In this document: positions 61,209-64,000 of the stretch, one piece after another
Numbering within the stretch: position 1 is the first letter of the stretch
How the letters are laid out: each line of letters opens with the position of its first letter
NCBI GenBank assembly: GCA_028277445.1
Contig: JANQGG010000009.1
Coordinates: 1 to 64,000 of the forward strand
DNA from: Chloroherpetonaceae bacterium
GTDB lineage: Bacteria > Bacteroidota > Chlorobiia > Chlorobiales > Chloroherpetonaceae
DNA: 64,000 nucleotides
Direction: 5' to 3'
Made by a program: the position numbers and the translations under genes
Notes under the pieces: model-generated
What the model saw: the letters and a program-made list of their open reading frames with translations, nothing else
What the model was told of the DNA's origin: nothing
The model's database searches: none

Positions 61209-62888
61209 TCATGTGTTTTGATCGGTTAAACTGCTTTGAAAATCAGTATGCCAATCGGAACTGATGTTGGCAAGAATATTTTTAGGATGCGTTCGTTGAT
61301 GGCTTAAATATTTGGTCTGTATCTGGTGATCGCCAACCAGGATATTATTAGCAAACATTGTAGTTCCGTAATCGTCCAGAGATTCAAGCTGATCGTAATC
61401 GCCAAGCAATAAATTAATTAAATCGTCGTCAAAGTCGATGGCTTCAACCGTTTTGATTTGCGCATTTCCTTGCAGGGTAATGAGCGTATCGCCGCTTTTT
61501 ATTTCGTCGGCGCTTCTTGGCCCATCCGGCGTAATCACAACATGGCAACTTGATAAGGTAATTTGATCGCCTTTTTGGGTCGTGATCCGTAATGCCGTTC
61601 CTTTGTAATGCCCTAAAGTTGTGGCTCGAACAGGCAATGTATCTCCTTTTGCATTAATCTGCACCACATCGCCGCTATCTATGGATTCAATGGATTTCGT
61701 TGTTCCGTCAGAAAGTCGTATTTGAGTATCTTTTGCCAGGCAATGCCAATAAAATACCAGAGGCTTAATATTTTTTAACCCGGGAGCGTCGTTTAATTCG
61801 TAATCTTTGCCCTGTTTGCTATACACAAAAGCCCATACAAATGCATCCGGACTGTTTTTGGTTTTCACGCCAATATTGCACCTGAAAAGCGTAACCGTAT
61901 CGGCTACCCACGGCGATTTTTCAAACGAAATGGCTTTCCCAGCCGTTTTGCCATCGCCGTCGGCGGGAAGATTCCATTCCAGAATAGTGTACTTTTTTTG
62001 CTCGTCTAAGCTTCTGGAAAACCACGGATACACCTGATTCATATCATGAGGGGTTACTTTCTTTTCACCGCCTTCAGCTCTAACGACCTTCATATCCACA
62101 AATAAAGTATCCGAAGGAATTAATTCCAGAAGTTCGCTTTGAAACGTTACGCTGCCTTTAAAGGGTACAACAATCGTGTTATTTGCCCACTGGCCTTTGT
62201 GAAACCAATAATCGCTATCCTCGGCTTTGTGCCCGCGCGAGAGGGCGATCATGATGTTTTTTTTATCTTTGTGCTCAGGTTTTGAAGCGGGTTGGATCAC
62301 TTTTGGAACATCGGCGGCGCCGGCAAGTTTATCGCTTTTAACAGCCCCATAGTAAGGGGTGTTGTCTATAACCAACGCATAATTAAGTACGGCTTTTATT
62401 TGACGGGGTTCTGAAGCGGCTTTGGTTTCTATTTGGACATATCTTCCGTTCCCAATATCAGTCATAGGCGTAGTGCCGATGACTTCGTGGGTTTGGGCAT
62501 CCAAAATTTGAAGGATCAAGGTTGTTGAATTGGTGCCGTTATTAATGGTGGAATAGGCTAGCGCATTAAAGCTTTTTTCAAAAAAAGATAACCCGGCAAT
62601 GGCATTGCTATTCACAAACCCATCATCATCGGTCTGGTTTAGCAGTTGTGATATCGCGTTTATTCCGCCCTGTTTGTGATGAGTGCAACAGGCATCTAAA
62701 TGCTCATGAAGTTTCGGATATCGTTCCTGAGTAATGTTGTGCGTATTAAATAATAACTTCCAATATGCATAGTGATCGTCATTTGAAAGATCAAAGCGTA
62801 AATGCTCGTCCTCTTCAAGCCGGTCTAGTTCACCCTGAATATGTTGAAACGCCTTACTTTCCTTAAACAAAGATGTATTGATAGCCAT
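61209..62888 (-). CDS. Hint-domain protein, unknown N-terminal region
   Basis: 559 residues. The C-terminal part is a Hint (hedgehog/intein) domain from Cys383: 'CLAKDTQIRLSDGTTKSIES' (nucleophile Cys first, block A), 'SCHVVITPDGPRSADEI' (block B-like His), and 'FANNILVGDHQIQTKYL' (final block with GDH in place of the intein HN). There is no intein C-terminal Asn-Cys/Ser junction and only 25 residues follow, so it could cleave or ligate but not splice. The first 380 residues hold no known family: helical start, then beta-rich domains ('TLILQILDAQTHEVIGTTPM', 'IMIALSRGHKAEDSDYWFHKGQW'). No signal peptide. 23 bp behind a beta-rich gene. Confidence 0.7.
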   Translation of the reverse strand: MAINTSLFKESKAFQHIQGELDRLEEDEHLRFDLSNDDHYAYWKLLFNTHNITQERYPKLHEHLDACCTHHKQGGINAISQLLNQTDDDGFVNSNAIAGLSFFEKSFNALAYSTINNGTNSTTLILQILDAQTHEVIGTTPMTDIGNGRYVQIETKAASEPRQIKAVLNYALVIDNTPYYGAVKSDKLAGAADVPKVIQPASKPEHKDKKNIMIALSRGHKAEDSDYWFHKGQWANNTIVVPFKGSVTFQSELLELIPSDTLFVDMKVVRAEGGEKKVTPHDMNQVYPWFSRSLDEQKKYTILEWNLPADGDGKTAGKAISFEKSPWVADTVTLFRCNIGVKTKNSPDAFVWAFVYSKQGKDYELNDAPGLKNIKPLVFYWHCLAKDTQIRLSDGTTKSIESIDSGDVVQINAKGDTLPVRATTLGHYKGTALRITTQKGDQITLSSCHVVITPDGPRSADEIKSGDTLITLQGNAQIKTVEAIDFDDDLINLLLGDYDQLESLDDYGTTMFANNILVGDHQIQTKYLSHQRTHPKNILANISSDWHTDFQSSLTDQNT

Positions 62889-62911
62889 AACAAGCTCCCT
62901 ATTGAAAGTTT

Positions 62912-63946
62912 TTATTTAGATGGATTGATTTTACTGACGAGTACTTTTGCAATATTGAGTATGCCAAGTTTTGTATTAACGATGGATGTTTTAATCAGCT
63001 TTAATGAAAAGGACAGACCCTGTAAAACTAACTTGGATAAAGTCATGCTGATTTTCAGGGACTCAATAAGAAGCTTGAATTTTAAATTTATAGTCAGGTT
63101 AATGCCAAATGTAATCCAAATACCAATGTACCAGACGATAAATTTGAACCCGATATTTACGCTCCATCTTGGATGCCAGTCTACCAGCTTTGTTAGGTTA
63201 ATATCCGAACTGCCGGATTTTGTATCCAGCTCTAATGATAACTTTGGTGATGTGACTTTTTCGACGGTAAATGACGACGATATATCCGGGATATCTAGTC
63301 TCGGTACATTAACGGGACCGATAGCAGTTTTATCCAACTCCAAATTCTCAAAGGGAAGACTGACTTCGGAATCTAATTCTACATCATCTATTTGACTTGT
63401 GTTGGTTTGAAAATTATCGGCTATCAATTGGGTATCGGCAGAAAGGGTAAGAGAATCAACGGAGATATTTTTTGCATCAATGTCTATATCGGCGTTGATA
63501 GGCACAGGGAACAAATGAAAATCTATGCCGCCGTTTTGAGCCTCAATGATCTGCTCGTTTCCGCCAATCAATCCTTTTTTTGAATCCTCATGGTAGTCAA
63601 TCTCACCGGTTGTTTTCTCTGAGATGTTCGTAATTTCAGTTTCGATTAATTGCATCACCGAATCGGCTTGTGCGTTGTCTAAACCGGCGTTTATCAGTTT
63701 TTGCTTAAATTCCTCAACGGACTCGTCTTCATTTAATTTGGACTTTTTGCCCCATCCCCAGTCAAACACGGTTGAAAAATCAATGTGTAGCACGCCGTTT
63801 TGCATCGTGCCTTTTAACTTTGTATTTCCTGTGATTTCGTCAATGCTTAAGTTTTTAACATCGGCCTCAAAGTTTAGATTAGAGGCAATTCCATCGGCTG
63901 TGGTTGGGTCTAACCGGATACCGTTAAGTTGAATTTTGTTGCTCAT
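62912..63946 (-). CDS. Unknown beta-rich protein upstream of Hint protein
   Basis: 344 residues; no family recognised. The first 250 residues alternate hydrophobic and polar residues with many Asp, Ile, Val and Thr ('IDIDAKNISVDSLTLSAD', 'VELDSEVSLPFENLELDK'), as in beta-solenoids or stacked beta repeats. Residues ~255-335 are a hydrophobic, strand-forming end ('FKFIVWYIGIWITFGINLTI', 'LKISMTLSKLVLQGLSFSLKL') that may insert in a membrane. No signal peptide. ATG at 63946. The next gene lies beyond the window. The Hint-domain gene follows 23 bp later, so they are probably one unit. Confidence 0.6.
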   Translation of the reverse strand: MSNKIQLNGIRLDPTTADGIASNLNFEADVKNLSIDEITGNTKLKGTMQNGVLHIDFSTVFDWGWGKKSKLNEDESVEEFKQKLINAGLDNAQADSVMQLIETEITNISEKTTGEIDYHEDSKKGLIGGNEQIIEAQNGGIDFHLFPVPINADIDIDAKNISVDSLTLSADTQLIADNFQTNTSQIDDVELDSEVSLPFENLELDKTAIGPVNVPRLDIPDISSSFTVEKVTSPKLSLELDTKSGSSDINLTKLVDWHPRWSVNIGFKFIVWYIGIWITFGINLTINLKFKLLIESLKISMTLSKLVLQGLSFSLKLIKTSIVNTKLGILNIAKVLVSKINPSK

Positions 63947-64000
63947 GGTTTTTTATAAATAGGTTTAAATTGCTGTTATTAAATAAACAAATGGCGACGA

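Overview
The window is an AT-rich (roughly 40% G+C) bacterial chromosome segment with about 62 protein genes and no rRNA or tRNA that I could find. Gene content points to the Bacteroidota/Chlorobiota (FCB) group: a TonB receptor with an N-terminal carboxypeptidase-regulatory-like region, several OmpA/beta-barrel envelope proteins and short-signal lipoproteins, a thioredoxin-reductase-like ferredoxin-NADP reductase of the type known from green sulfur bacteria, MenA (menaquinone), and a K+-dependent membrane pyrophosphatase. Several genes carry good Shine-Dalgarno sequences (e.g. 11252-11259, 13269-13273, 24948-24954), which is less usual in Bacteroidia and leans towards Chlorobiota or another basal FCB lineage. 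That placement is inference; no photosynthesis gene is visible.

Layout. 0.2-7.7 kb (minus strand): a tight housekeeping run, queA, a TPR protein, tmk, two alpha/beta hydrolases, rluD and bifunctional nnr; then a CDGSH Fe-S protein and two large unknown envelope proteins (8.0-11.2 kb). 11.4-14.2 kb (plus): hisC-spoU and two small secreted proteins. 14.3-18 kb: a lone PAS protein, pth and hppA. 18.1-22.2 kb (minus): a Dabb/VOC/AraC group next to a type II restriction-modification (RM) pair. 22.4-28.6 kb: glgP, a secreted EEP-family phosphodiesterase and small unknowns. 28.8-34.0 kb (minus): a five-gene MacAB-like efflux operon with its own AraC-GyrI regulator. 34.6-37.4 kb: an OprC-like TonB copper receptor with a small Cys/His-rich partner. 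37.6-42.9 kb: putrescine synthesis (aguA, aguB) around an M48 protease, then menA and ferredoxin-NADP reductase. 46.1-51.6 kb: a complete seven-gene Mrp/Mnh Na+/H+ antiporter operon. 51.9-64 kb is accessory: rsgA, DUF3052, a second RM pair, a DUF1566 lipoprotein, an OmpA-domain protein, and several genes I do not recognise, ending in a Hint-domain protein beside a beta-rich partner.

How the parts connect. HppA and the Mrp antiporter both act on membrane H+/Na+ gradients. MenA and the ferredoxin-NADP reductase belong to redox metabolism. The two MTases each carry an N-terminal DNA-binding-like segment, so both RM systems may control themselves.

The items most worth follow-up are: (i) an in-frame TAG near the end of the first restriction enzyme followed by 42 further coding-like codons; (ii) a small structured locus at 14.94-15.02 kb that reads as an sRNA with an anti-Shine-Dalgarno segment on one strand and as a seven-codon leader peptide on the other; (iii) the Hint-domain pair at 61.2-63.9 kb; and (iv) several perfect inverted repeats directly in front of genes.
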